Shown here: positions 32,001 through 41,600 of the stretch, piece after piece
Numbering within the stretch: the stretch's first letter is position 1
Layout: each line of letters starts with the position of its first letter
Assembly: GCA_020152595.1 (NCBI GenBank)
Contig: JAIGNY010004302.1
Span: 60,001-124,000, forward strand
DNA length: 64,000 bases
Direction of reading: 5' to 3'
Origin: Chiridota heheva
Taxonomy: Eukaryota; Echinodermata; Holothuroidea; Apodida; Chiridotidae
Notes under the pieces: generated by a model
What the model was told of the DNA's origin: nothing
The model's input: only the letters and a program-made list of their open reading frames with translations
Database searches by the model: none
Made by a program: the position numbers and the translations under genes

Positions 32001-33412
32001 CGTAAAAATATCGTAAATATTAATGGAAAAATAGTTTTATGTAAGGAAGATGATATTTCTTGAAAAAAACAGATGTTCAATTGTTTCGAGAATTCAGGGC
32101 AATACAGTAAAAGACATCGTGGGCCGTGCTATTCTAAGTAGATAGGAAATATGTGTTTTATTCTTTATTTCGGAAAGAAAAAATAAACTCGTATTTGCCA
32201 CACTTTTTTCAGAATGTCGCAGTGCTTTATTCTTTACCACTGCATTGTTCATGCGCATCTTGGATTGCAAGTGAAATTATGACAATTAGAAAGTGGGGTG
32301 GGGGGAGGCAGTGGGGAGGAGAGAAGTGGATGAGATGGAGACTGAAGTGATGACAGTTAGGTGGAGAGTATTTCATTTTTTTCAAATTCCAGCATGTAAA
32401 CAAATAGTAGTTTCGACAGTATTGTTTTTTTAATTTTATTATGGAAAACACCGTACAAGAATAGAAGGTAGCCAGGACATTAACAGTTCAGTTCAATTTG
32501 ATGAAATAAAAGGAATATGGCAAGATTTTGTCAATCTGTTATATTCCATGCTTTAATTAGACATGCGCCACAATCTCGTCTTAGCTAACCGATTTACCAA
32601 ATTTGTGGTCGATAATTTTATCTTTTAATTGAAGAAAGTAAAGCGAATTTATACGATTCCCGTGTTGAAGTTGTAGTGACTAGGAATTGACAAAGTGAAA
32701 ATAATCGTATAAAATCCATACCTAAATTGAACAGGAATTTCTTTTTAATATCAAAATGTTGTCAAACGATTTACCACAGATTATAGGAAGTCTCTATAAT
32801 GATATTTACTCTATTTGCATGGTAAATCGTTGGATGGCGCTGTCTCAATAAAATAATGCAGCTTTATATTAACTTCCAGTTATCAAAGTCTCACAATGCC
32901 TGCCCCTTATCAACGGACCCGAACTTTCTTACGTAGCAAAGTAAACACTATCCACATACTTCAAAAAGCCCCTCAAATGTTCACCAAAAACACATTTTTT
33001 CATACAGTCTTGGATAAAACTCCTTGAGACACCCTTCTTCCCCCGTTCAATGTTGGAGAGTGGGATGCGGGAAGGAGGGGGTGACCTGAAAATAGCTGTG
33101 CATGAAAATTTGAAATAATATGCCAACTCTCTGGTAAGTGTCCCAACAGTTTTGTCCAAGATTGTACTTCACCTTTAAGTTTGATCGTAATCTTCCCTAA
33201 CCCATTATTTTATTGCAGACGCCCTTGACAACAACTGCCAAAAAGGTTTGTGTGAGTGTGATAAGAAGGCGGCGTCTTGTTTCTTGGGGGCTGCGTACCA
33301 TCTGAAACATAAGGGATACACATTCTTTGGATGCTACATCAAAAATCTGATGGAGAAGCTGTTTGGTTGGAACCGAGAGAAAGTACATTCAGACATCCAA
33401 CCATTGGCCTGA
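25985..33412 (+). CDS. Secreted phospholipase A2, complete four-exon gene (gene 3)
   Basis: Joining 25985-26057, 28246-28393, 29881-30017 and 33219-33412 gives an intact 183-residue frame, phases 1, 2, 1, the same layout as the gene upstream. Residues 1-24 are a signal peptide (MAVCSERTFLLVIFIASSLV). The calcium loop is YGCWCGFGGSQKPVDDTDR, with Trp at the position usually Tyr or Phe and Gln-Lys replacing the common Gly-Thr. CCEQHDQCY carries His79 and Asp80; CECDKKAASCF carries Asp134. It lacks most of the polar propeptide of gene 2 and has a different C-terminal tail (EKLFGWNREKVHSDIQPLA). It should be a secreted calcium-dependent PLA2; the substituted loop could alter calcium or lipid binding, which is inference. 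The polyadenylation signal AATAAA at 34041 is the first good one seen downstream. Confidence 0.83.
26400..26700. repeat. Periodic CCCGAAAAT-GAAGAAAATTG tract, reverse orientation
   Basis: Units such as cccgaaaactgaagaaaatt recur about every 20-22 bases; it is the reverse complement of the tract at 25195-25630. In intron 1 of sPLA2 gene 3. Confidence 0.65.
26855..26960. repeat. C-rich low-complexity tract
   Basis: Runs of ccccctaaccccctccc-like sequence, ending tacgctactgcc, which looks like one hAT-type end; I could not find its partner. Confidence 0.4.
27305..27780. mobile_element. MITE with CAGTCCGG ends, copy A
   Basis: Left end cagtccgggagcat, right end atgctaccggactg, 476 bp, aligned throughout with 33544-33999 (for example aatatttcgaaaacggcgtg and gaacatatcaaatgggagtg in both). 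No clear target duplication here. The 94-codon frame inside is not conserved in copy B and is treated as chance. In intron 1 of sPLA2 gene 3. Confidence 0.75.
28246..28393 (+). CDS. sPLA2 gene 3, exon 2 (calcium loop)
   Basis: Acceptor caaatag|cctcaa joins exon 1 in phase 1, giving Ala at the junction; donor gatcg|gtatag. Encodes SNLNRQRRGLPQFNVIIECI through KPVDDTD. Confidence 0.82.
28447..28648. mobile_element. hAT-like MITE with 8-bp target duplication
   Basis: Ends cagtggtggcg and cgccgccactg. Immediate flanks are cgtacgaa (28439-28446) and cgtatgaa (28649-28656), an 8-bp target duplication with one mismatch, diagnostic of hAT-type insertion. It lies 53 bp past the exon 2 donor of sPLA2 gene 3. 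Confidence 0.75.
29881..30017 (+). CDS. sPLA2 gene 3, exon 3 (His-Asp catalytic exon)
   Basis: Acceptor ttcttag|atgttg; donor ttgta|gtaagt. Encodes CCEQHDQCYDVLLDDDTCHG to DKPNIIC. Same length (137) as in the paralogue. Confidence 0.88.
30290..30530. repeat. Periodic AAATTGA-rich tract
   Basis: Variants of gaaaattgaacaaactttcc and ccaaaattgaagggttt recur; a diverged member of the AATTTTC family. Confidence 0.4.
31775..31984. mobile_element. MITE with CAATCTTGGACAAAAC ends, copy A
   Basis: Left caatcttggacaaaact and right agttttgttcaagattg are inverted repeats; the left flank is TA. The interior has a G-rich run shared with copy B at 33005. The opposing frames across it are repeat shadows. 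Confidence 0.65.
33005..33174. mobile_element. MITE with CAATCTTGGACAAAAC ends, copy B
   Basis: cagtcttggataaaact and agttttgtccaagattg ends, flanked by TA on both sides (33003-33004 and 33175-33176). A Tc1/mariner-type non-autonomous element 44 bp before exon 4 of sPLA2 gene 3. Confidence 0.7.
33219..33412 (+). CDS. sPLA2 gene 3, exon 4 (CECD exon and stop)
   Basis: Acceptor tattgcag|acgcc in phase 1. Encodes ALDNNCQKGLCECDKKAASC and continues to SDIQPLA with TGA at 33410. Confidence 0.88.
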
Positions 33413-33543
33413 TTCCAACAATGATATGGACCATAAAGTTTTATCATCTTTTACGATATTTTCTTTGACTTCGGCATATATCGATCAACTGAAGTCATTT
33501 CATTTTCAAGAAGACTTCTTAGTTTGTGTTATTTTCCCCTTAG

Positions 33544-33999
33544 CAGTCCGGCAGCATGCCTATTAATAGGAACATTGATAACAAACGAGAATAATGAAGT
33601 CATGCAGCCATATTGTTTAAATGTTGTTAATAATTGTGATAGTTTCTAATTTATTTACTTGGAATATTAATGTTATTGTGTTGAAAAACATTTGAATTTT
33701 TAAAATGGCTGCTTCGCGCCAAAAAAGCCTAGCTCTATCGTCTATCATTTATAATATTTCGAAAACGGCGTGGTGAACATATCAAATGGGAGTGGAAAAG
33801 TTTTAACCATGACAGTGATGAAGGTATTTTTATGAGTTTTAAGTAGTTCCTAGCAAAGATATTTTTCCCAGAAATATTTCAAATTAGAAATTTTTACATT
33901 GCATAATTCTTTAACGTCAGGATAGCAAAGGATCATGGGAAATATCACAAAATAGCGGCTTCCATTTATGTTCCCATTATTAAGCATGCTACCGGACTG
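33544..33999. mobile_element. MITE with CAGTCCGG ends, copy B, perfect 5-bp target duplication
   Basis: cagtccggcagcatgcc at the left and agcatgctaccggactg at the right, about 24 bp of imperfect inverted repeat. CTTAG flanks both sides (33539-33543 and 34000-34004). It begins 131 bp after the stop of sPLA2 gene 3 and precedes the first AATAAA (34041), so it may be transcribed as 3' UTR. Confidence 0.85.
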
Positions 34000-34040
34000 C
34001 TTAGTCGTAATTTCCATGTATTTTCTGTTTTTTTAAATCT

Positions 34041-34046
34041 AATAAA
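34041..34046 (+). terminator. Candidate polyadenylation signal of sPLA2 gene 3
   Basis: AATAAA, the first on this strand after the stop codon that I see; it is 629 bases past the stop with the CTTAG-flanked MITE in between. Confidence 0.4.
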
Positions 34047-34088
34047 CAACACTTTTTGTTAGTAAATATTTCCCCTCAAATCAGATGA

Positions 34089-34280
34089 ATTCACTGGTTG
34101 GAAATGTGACCTGAGGTCATCAGACCGCATAGCAACTGCGCCCATTCACCCCGCATTGGAGTAAAAACAAAGCGATTAGCTGTGTTTACGGACTTGCCCA
34201 TGTGTATTGCGCAAAGGTTTGTTTTCACTCCAGAAAATGACGTCATCTCCCGGATATGACGTGGCACCAACCAAGTGAAT
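34089..34280. mobile_element. MITE (ATTCACTTGGTTGG family), copy 2
   Basis: Left end attcactggttgg, right end ccaaccaagtgaat: 13-14 bp inverted repeats with one base missing on the left. The interior matches copy 1 at 1118-1447. About 192 bp, non-coding. Confidence 0.75.
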
Positions 34281-34379
34281 ATTGGCCCACCAGTTTAGCA
34301 ATTTTGAAAACAATGTGGTAAGCCAAAATAATGAAGTGACATGGTAGTTCACATACCTTCATCATCATTCATTAGAGGA

Positions 34380-34625
34380 AATTTCCCGAAAATCGAAAAA
34401 ATTGCCCGGAAATGAAGGAAATTTCCCGAAAATCGAAAAAATTGCCCGGAAATGAAGGAAATTTCCCGAATATGGACAGATGGAAGAAAGTTAAAGAAAA
34501 CTGCCCGGAAATAAAGAAAACTTTTAAAAAGTGAAGAAAATTTCCCAAAAACTAAAGGATATATTTCCGAAAATTGGAGATCGAAAAAACTGCCCGAAAA
34601 TGAAGGAAATTTCCTAGAAATGGAA
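34380..34625. repeat. Periodic CCCGAAAATCGAAAAAATTG tract with a 41-bp exact repeat
   Basis: ggaaatttcccgaaaatcga followed by aaaaattgcccggaaatgaa occurs twice in tandem (about 34377-34458), then degenerates. Confidence 0.65.
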
Positions 34626-34629
34626 ATAT

Positions 34630-36985
34630 ATACACGATTTGTTTCTCTTTGACTAAGTTGAGATGCTTGTATTACTTTTAAAGTTTCTTCATTAAACAGA
34701 ATGCCGAGTACTGAGGAGGCAGCTATACTAGGCTAGAAGCAGTCTTTCAATACTTAAAAGGGCACTTTTTGAACTTTGCAAAAATAAAATAAGGGTAGTG
34801 GGACGACTCCCCGGATTCCGCCGCCTTTAGATGCTAGCGCTGCTTTGTCTCTGGTAAATCATTTTGTTGGTTATCGCTACGGATCCTTGTACTCTGATCA
34901 AAACTGTTTTCTTCTACTGTCCACATAGGATTTTCTTTATTTTAAACACATGATACCGGCCCCACTTAGCCTATCAAAGCATGTATTCTAATTTGTACGT
35001 TTCGCAAAAAAATATATATCAAAATCACGATTTAACCGGACAACATGGAGATCATGGTACGATAGTAGCAAAAAAAAACAAAAAAAAATTGGGCTCAGTG
35101 AATTCACTGAGACCAGTTAGTTTTCAGTCTGAAGTCCTTGATAATGCACGTGTGCAGTTATATTGTCGTATATAGCAGAGCATATTTCGCCTTTAACCAT
35201 CAGAAAATCAGTGTTTCGTCACCTCTTTAAAGCAGTATCAAACCGTGGAGATACTAATAGTATCTCCATGATCAAACAAAGAGAGATTTTAATTCTCAAA
35301 AAGAAATTTTGATTCTACTGCCAACGCAAGTAGGTTATTGTTAACGAAGGAAACCTCGTTTCCTACCAATTTTCCCAGACATTTGGCAGCTGTGTGATCT
35401 ATTTTAACATTAGAAATGGCTTTGCTTAAAACCAGGATCATCTCGACCTGCCCTCAAATGGAGCAGGGCCGGTCGAAAAAAGTAATATATTTGTTTGTTT
35501 CCCAAACCACAAAACTGTATATAGTTTCACCTCTCCAAGGCTCCTTCAAGATAACAAATACTCCCACTGGTGTTACATGGTATTTTTAGTGACACACGTC
35601 TGAATATAATGGCATCCCTTTGTAATATAAGTAGTAACTGTAATCAATGCTGGCATTGTTTGTCTTTGCTTCTGGGGAAAAGTGAAATCATGGCATAGAC
35701 CTATTTATACCTCAATGTTACGATGCATACTTAATCTTCTTAAATGATGTGCTTCATTTGTTGCTTAAAAAATTGCAGGCCAAATTTTTAAGCAGTGCCT
35801 TTACTAATAAAATCAGCTTTCTGATTTTCAGCTTTCTGATTGGTTTAAAGTAATTGCACTAGGTACAGTGTTAAGTTCACGACGCAAATTCTTCCATTGG
35901 GATATTCATTGCGCATGCTTAACACTGATTGGTTATTTTCTTTAAGTAGTCTTCTAGCAGCCCAAGAGCGCATTTTCTATTAGGGAGTTGGAATTGGGAT
36001 CAAAATAAAAGAGAGCTTTGGTTTGAGAAGTGAATAGTCACAAAATAATGTTTGTGCACTGATTTTACTCCGTTGATTACCAAAGGATTATGCGTAAAAT
36101 CATATTTGTGAACTATTTAAGAGAAAAAATCTATCGCATAAAGTGTTTTAACGAAATTTATCACGTAGTATTTGATTTCATCTGGAGGACCTTCGCTAAT
36201 ATATCTGTATATCGTTTGTGCAATGAAACTACAGAGGTCTGAATAATTTTCTCTGAATGGACAACAATTTAGTTTGGTTAAGGATTTTGGACTTTCTCCG
36301 ATGACTGGAAAACCAAAATAAAAAAAAAAAGCTGGGTCACCGAGCCGGGGAACACTTTTATTTATATTTTAATTGCAATGACGAAAGGCGAAAATACGGC
36401 ATTAATTTGTATTATAGGTCTGCAAATTATTTGGGGCTGAGGCTCCCCCACCCCCTCTACCCTTCCGCCCTCAGCTTTCGACAGCACATTATAGACGAGT
36501 CTGTCAGTCTGCTGTGTTTATTATTTAGGTCAAAATATATTTTGTGCTAAAGGAAAAGGATTTTTAAACAAAAGACGAAAAATCAATCCAATTTAACTTA
36601 ATGAAAAAAGTAGCATACTCTTCTACTATCATTATCATTACGGGGTTCAGCGAACTAATCTGCGACTTTCCTTCCTGTTCTGATGACACCATTGACTGGT
36701 CCTCCCCACTCCCCAGTTCCAAAAGAATGGCCGGACATAACCCTTCCTGCGTATTATATACGCGCCTTTCGCGAGAATATCCCGCATGCGTTCCTAACGC
36801 TATGGAAATATACTATTACACCAGGATGATTGAGTTAATATATGCTTAACAGGATATTTTCAGCAGATATTTTAGAGTGTATATAGTGTATTACATGGTA
36901 TTAGTATATTGATTTCCATAACATTATGCTTTTCCTTATTGGCAAACCTGATATAGCCTTCCCTTCCCCGGGAACAATATTCAGA
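34630..36985. other. Intergenic region, no recognised gene
   Basis: AT-rich non-coding DNA. The 82-codon frame at 36601-36849 has no recognisable motif and no splice context. Nothing else identified. Confidence 0.5.
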
Positions 36986-37664
36986 CGCAGTGGCGTAAAT
37001 CCGTTTGAAAAAATGGAGGAGGGGGGGGGGGATTTATAATTCGTCCCTCACCTGTGTTTTGACATAGTCTGATAGTGGCGAATGTGTAAAAGTAGTTTTT
37101 CGTTTTGACATAATGACAAATGTATAATTAACAATGCTTTAATACAATGTCACATACAAGTGTCTGATTTTTGTGTCTGTAGTGTCATTAATTGATTATT
37201 TACACTTTAAATATGATTATATAGAAAACGAGGAAAATAAACATATAAATTATAGTAATATGCGTTTAAACACATTCACCACTATTTGTAAAAACGACAA
37301 AAAATAGCTTTCTCGAGTCGACCCCACATTTGTCACTATGTCACAACGGACAAATTATGACTGATTAAACGTCGCCAAAGGCGGCACTTCCAGCGCAAAG
37401 CGGTCAATTTTGCAAAATTGGGACCAGTTGCGAAGCCCCGAAAGATCTTTAAGGGCAAAAAGTGCATTCCAACACATAAGGAAAAGGTGTATTTCATAGG
37501 GTAATATACAAGTCAAAAATGATGTCAAATTGATCTACACCCATCTAGGTTTAGGCACAAAACAAGTATGAATTCGCAATATAGAATTTAAATAATGTAT
37601 TGTTAACGTTTCTGTGGATGCACAATAGGTCTATGATCACTTTTTGATTCTTCGTGAAAATTGG

Positions 37665-37925
37665 TCAAATTTCTAGAAAACTTTATAAAAAAAATTACTG
37701 CCCAAAAATTGAAGAATTTTCCCGAAAATTGAAGAAATTTTCCCGAAAATTGAAGGTTTTTTTCTCCCCAAAATTGGCCCAAAATTCACAAAAATGAGCA
37801 AAATTTTCTGACATTTATTGGAAATTTCCCGAAAATCGAAGAGAATTGCCCGGAAATTAAGGAAATTTTCTGAAATTGAAGGAAAAATGTCTAAAAATTG
37901 AAGGCTATATCTCAAAAATTCAGTG
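37665..37925. repeat. Periodic CCCGAAAATTGAAG tract
   Basis: ttcccgaaaattgaagaaat and variants at about 21-base spacing; same family as the other AATTTTCGG tracts. Confidence 0.65.
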
Positions 37926-38279
37926 GAAATTTGCAGCAACATGAACATTAAACGGGCCAGTGCAATTTTTCAATCTTTTTTTAAAGCCCAGTATGGAACT
38001 GGAACAATACTCATCTTTCCAAAAAATTTAGAAAAAAAGTGTATCGGCTTTTCAGGCAATAAAATCGTTTGAAAACATTGCAGAGAAACAAACCCGCTTA
38101 GGCAGTGACGTATATATTTAGCTTTCGGTATCAGAAGTTTGAGGGAGACGATAATTATCGAAAAAAGGCTCTATCGAGAGTTGTAGGAAGCTGGGGAGGA
38201 GGACAACTGGCCTGGTAAGATTTCATCTTCTAGGTCATGCTTTTTCCCTGTTGGGAGGTCAAATTTGTTAACATAAACT

Positions 38280-38365
38280 TGACAAAATGGTTTGGTAAAA
38301 TTATTGTAAATTTTGGTAAAATTATTGTAAATTTTGGTTAAATCATTGCAAATTTTGGCTAAATT
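38280..38365. repeat. Short tandem repeat of about 23 bp
   Basis: gtaaattttggtaaaattatt and variants repeated about four times. Confidence 0.6.
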
Positions 38366-38637
38366 ATCGTAATAATCTATTTCTTCCCCTCTAAGGATTT
38401 ACGCCCATGTAGGAATCAGACGCCGTTGCTGCCACTGGCCACTGTGATGGGGAAAACGGGACAACGCGACCAGATTTATTTTCCAAAACATGTTCTTTCA
38501 TTGCGCCCTCAGTTCTTAGTGGTCACCAGCAAGCACCAAATGTTAGGAAGGCAGCATTCGTTGTTTCCCTTTGTTTTGAATTTATCCTTGTAAAATAGAG
38601 GGGAATTAATTGAATACTTCATTTGCTGCCGTAAAAA

Positions 38638-38668
38638 ATGTCAAGTAAAGCTGATGGTGTAACTAAAG
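38638..38668 (+). CDS. YTHDC1: YTHDC1 exon 1 (start codon)
   Basis: ATG in context aaaaaatgtc encodes [10 protein letters not shown] plus one base, donor aaag|gtgagc. Chosen because it is the first ATG with a strong donor and joins exon 2 in phase 1. The upstream 200 bases show no TATA box. Confidence 0.65.
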
Positions 38669-41600
38669 GTGAGCAACTTTCTGATTGGAATGACACAATC
38701 TTCGTCTTATTCAGTCAATGAACTTCGATGTGCGATAGCCTAACACTCAAATACATGTGTATTGACAATAACACTAGGCCCTAGGCCCAACGTTATTGTG
38801 TCTGGTGCTGCCTGTTACTTTAGTTTAGTGTTAAGTGTTGTTGTAGCCTAGGTCTAAGTTAAGTTCTAACGTTAGTAACTAACGTTAAGCTTAATTGAAG
38901 TTGGAACTTGTATGTTTGCTAATGTTAGGGTTCTGTTCAACTTCGAATGTACAGTCAGGTAGCAGCTTACCTGCTTACCGTCGTTAGGCCTAATCAAAGT
39001 ACTAGGGCCTAGGCTAGTAAATTTTAGTTACCCCGAACTTGGTACCGTCTGACTGATACCAGCCGTACCACAGGTGTTCCTAACGTTATGGCAATCTATA
39101 TTATTAATACATATATATATAGAGGTAGGTCACTTTCTTAACTCGACTATAGATCTTTAAACTTAATTACCTACACCATCCACATGTATCTCATGCACCT
39201 TTACGACAGAGATATAGAATAGCATAGAAACTCACACTCAACTATAGATCTTTAAACACAATTACTTACACTATTTTACCTACCTAATTTTTCAAAAGTT
39301 CAATCAAATTTGCATATTTTATTATTATAATAAGGCCTAAAAAATTAAAATTGATGTGAAATGGTCAATGTAAAGTGATTTTGATGTTTTTTTATTTTAT
39401 GGATTACAGTATACTTTTTGTAAGTTTTGCTACCTGGCCATAGATATTTAATAGGACATCCTTTCATTGATCATCAATTAACTTCTTATAGTTCATGTAC
39501 GTTATTATTTCTTCTTTTTCTATTTAATGCTCTTCCACCTTCATTAATCAGAGACTAAACTGGTTCCTTGAGACCAACAGAATCCTCTCCCCTGACCAAA
39601 GCGGCTTCCGAAAGCGTCGCAATACCCTAGACCAGTTAATTAAGCTCAACATCGCTATCTGGGAATCCTTCGCAAAAAAGGAACACCTCATTGCCATATT
39701 TTTTGACCTTGAGAAAGCTTTCGACACTACTTGGAAATACGGCATTACCCGCAAACTTCACACCATCGGCCTCAGAGGCCATCTCCCCATCTTTATTCAA
39801 AACTTCCTCTCATCCAGGCGGTTCCATGTTCGTATTGGCTACACCCTCTCCAACCCGTACGCGTCCCCCAAGGGAGCATCCTCTCTCCCACTCTCTTCAA
39901 CCTGAGCATCAATGACATCGCGGATAACCTTGGCTCCAACATCAAACGTACCTTATATGTGGATGACTTCACCATCTTCTACTCCTCCCCTAGCTTTCCT
40001 ATTGTTGAAAGCAGGCTCCAAACCAGCCTCGACCTGCTGCAAGATTGGAGCAACAAAAATGGTTTTAAATTCTCCAAAGACAAGACAGTCTGCATGCACT
40101 TTTGTCATTTCAACAACCTCCACCCCAACCCGAACTTTGTGCTCAATGGTAATCGCATTCCAAAAGTTGAACTGCAAAGTTCCTGGGTCTAACTCTAGAC
40201 CCTAAGCTTACCTACAAGCAACACATCACCAACCTGAAACTGAAATGCAACAGCTCCCTCAACATCCTCAAACTCCTCTCCAAAACCACTTGGGGGTGCG
40301 AACCGCTTTGCTCTCCTCAAAATTGTCAGGCTCACCATTCGTGCCAAGCTTGACTACGGCAATATTGTCTACTGTGTCGCTCACAACTCATACCTCAACC
40401 ACATCAACACCATTCAAAATGAAGCCCTCAGGCTTTGTCTAGGTGCTTACAGGACCTCCCCAATCACCAGCCTTCATGTTGAAGCCAACGAACCCCCTTT
40501 CTACTTAGATGTAGAAAGCTTAGCCTATCCTTTGCTTTTAGGGTCCTCACCAACACCCAGAACCCTGTTTACAACCTCATTAGGTACCCAAATTTCTCCA
40601 CCCTCATTGATAGGACTAAAACCCTATCCCCTCCCTTCAGCTTATGCATTAAATCAGACCTCTTCCATCTCGGCATCAAGCCCACCACTCTCGGCACCTT
40701 CTCCTGGCCCACTTTTCCTCCTTGGGCCACCCCTCTCCCTTCTGTCCACCTGGGCCTCTCCACTCATTACAAAGCTCAAACCCATCCTGACCTCTTCATC
40801 AATCTCCACAACCAAGTCAAAGACCAACTCCCAAATTACACCTCCATCTATACTGATGGGTCCAAGGAGGGCAACAAGACAGCTGCTGCTGCGATCATCC
40901 AAGACATCACCCACAGTAGCAGACTTCCCGACTACTCATCCATCTTTTCACCCGAGGCTAAGGCCATTCTCCTTGCCCTCAACTTTATTGAGTACTCCCC
41001 GCTCAGCCACTTTGTTATTTTCTCCGACTCAAAGGCTGTTCTTACTTCTTTACTCAACCTTAAATGGGATAACCTCACATGCCACCTCCTCCTTCGCAAA
41101 CTCCTTTCTCCCACCCTCTGCAGAAAAAGTATTCTTTTCTTCTGGATACCCAGCCATGTTGGCATCCCGGGTAATGACAGGGCTGATGCAGCCGCTAAGC
41201 TTGCCCTCACCCTCCTCTCTGCCCCTTTTCTTAAAACCCTCTCTGACATCAAACCGCTTATCGCTTCCCTTGTTCAGGACCGCTGGCAAACCTCATGGAA
41301 GTCCCAAATTGATAACAAACTCCATGTTATCCAGCCCACAATTCCGATCAAAGCCACCATCAACAACCTCTCTCGTATTGACAACGTTCATATTACCCGT
41401 CTTAGAATTAGTCACACTCATCTCACCCACTCCCACCTCCTTATTGGCTCCCCCCAACCCCTCTGCAACAATTGCCATTGCACCCTCACAATCCATCACG
41501 TTCTCCTTGCTTGCCCCCTGTATAACCTTCCCAGAGCTTCCATCGCTCCCTACAACTCAATTGCTGAGTTCTTCCAGAAAAATCCTTCGGATAAAATTAT

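Larger units (their letters stand above)
36988..38414. mobile_element. Candidate hAT-like element with CAGTGGCGTAAATCC end
   Basis: Left cagtggcgtaaatcc and right ggatttacgcccatg share an 11-bp inverted core. The 8-mers ttcagacg (36980-36987) and atcagacg (38415-38422) match at 7 of 8, but lie asymmetrically relative to the inverted core (six extra bases on the right). The interior holds a G run and the periodic tract at 37665-37925. Confidence 0.4.
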
